This document shows positions 63,181 to 64,000 of a stretch of 64,000 nucleotides of DNA, one piece after another. The stretch is from Homarus americanus. Taxonomy: Eukaryota; Arthropoda; Malacostraca; Decapoda; Nephropidae. Made by a program: the position numbers and the translations under genes. How positions within the stretch are numbered: the stretch's first letter is position 1; each line of letters starts with the position of its first letter. Where the stretch lies: the NCBI RefSeq assembly GCF_018991925.1, contig NW_024751891.1, positions 315,001-379,000 on the forward strand, in the 5' to 3' direction. A model generated the notes under the pieces. The model searched no databases. It was not told the origin of the DNA and saw only the letters and a list, made by a program, of their open reading frames with translations.

Positions 63181-64000
63181 AACACAAAGCCCAGGAATAT
63201 TTTCAACTTTGTACAATGTTTGAACTTTTTTAAAGGTGAGGTGCTCAGAATGCCTTCACTGTTGCTTCTCTTGTACTGGGGTTTACGGTGGTAAGCCTAA
63301 CATTCATCTTGTGTTATTCTGAATGTAAGAACGTTTGCTGGGTTTTACTCTGACGACTAACCTAGAAGGTCTCTGGACCCTATCATATTGAGGTAAATGT
63401 CTTCGATTAGCCCCTAAATTTTAAACGCAAAATTTATCTTGATTGATTTTTTTTAGGTTTTACTCACAAATATTTTCAATAGGCTTTAAGATCCTTTCAA
63501 CATGTGTTTCAGATATTTTTTTTCTTAATGTCTATTCGGATTCCCTATATTTCTTTTACCTCCTATTATCATTACCGCTATCATCATCGACACCCTCTTT
63601 TATGTACTGTACCTAGGATTTTGTGAAGGATAGAGAGCGTGTCAGCTGTAGCTTGTTGGTGCCGTCACCTTCAGCTGTGGTCTTGCCTGTGGTCACACCT
63701 CAGATCATCCGTCAGACGTCCACCATCATAAAATCGTACTGAGGTCTTCTGGGATTAGTTGTTTCTTTGAGATATTTTCGCCTTTTTTTGTGGCTAGATT
63801 TTCTCTTTTCCGTCAATAGTTGGCAACACTTTACTTTCTAGTTTTCTGAAGAAGAAAGTGTTTCATTAGTATTAAGGAATTTAAGTGTTTGTATTCAGTG
63901 CATGTTTGTAGGTTGTATGGATATAGAACTTTTTTTCCAGGTCAGGCTACTAAGCTTATCAAAACGTCTTGTGAATATATATATATAGATAAGTTCGTCG
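63181..64000. other. Window end, nothing recognised
   Basis: No gene, RNA or structured repeat identified. A short (AT)n run lies near 63975. Confidence 0.5.

Overview
The window looks like nuclear DNA from an arthropod, most likely a decapod crustacean. Evidence: interstitial (TTAGG)n arrays, the arthropod telomere motif, on both strands; very dense long di- and trinucleotide microsatellites; AT-rich introns; spliceosomal exon borders; and LINE and SINE relics. No bacterial, viral or organellar gene organisation is visible. Most of the 64 kb is non-coding.

Layout. 1-13 kb is repeat-dominated: a dispersed repeat with TGACGTCA palindromes, a 48-bp minisatellite, a 21-bp satellite, and two 42-bp arrays in opposite orientation whose units pair CCAAT-like and CRE-like motifs. 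13-16 kb holds a tRNA-derived SINE, a decayed CR1-like reverse-transcriptase fragment and a second LINE fragment lying in a (GT)n tract, 431 bp of which is pure. 17,066-22,835 (minus strand) is an apparently full-length I-group LINE: ORF1 with three zinc knuckles, and ORF2 with endonuclease, reverse transcriptase, RNase H and a terminal CCHC. It is bounded by an 11-bp target-site duplication. A 5'-truncated sister copy at 39.4 kb, about 98% identical, has its own 11-bp duplication.

The only host gene I can assemble is on the plus strand. Its three pieces share phase-1 junctions: 27,521-27,563 (start and signal peptide), 58,544-58,660 (Gly-rich ectodomain) and 60,016-60,779 (transmembrane segment and cytoplasmic tail). 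Together they predict a 307-residue type I membrane protein that I do not recognise. The first intron, about 31 kb, contains most of the repeats in the second half of the window, including a minimal tRNA-SINE with a 10-bp duplication, the truncated LINE copies, several minisatellites, a decayed ORF at 45.5-46.9 kb and a possible short inverted-repeat element near 51 kb. The second intron is mostly one 820-bp polypurine tract.

The LINE proteins would act together in retrotransposition: ORF1 binds RNA, and ORF2 nicks the target and reverse-transcribes. The host gene's function is unknown. All family assignments come from motifs read by eye; no database search was possible.
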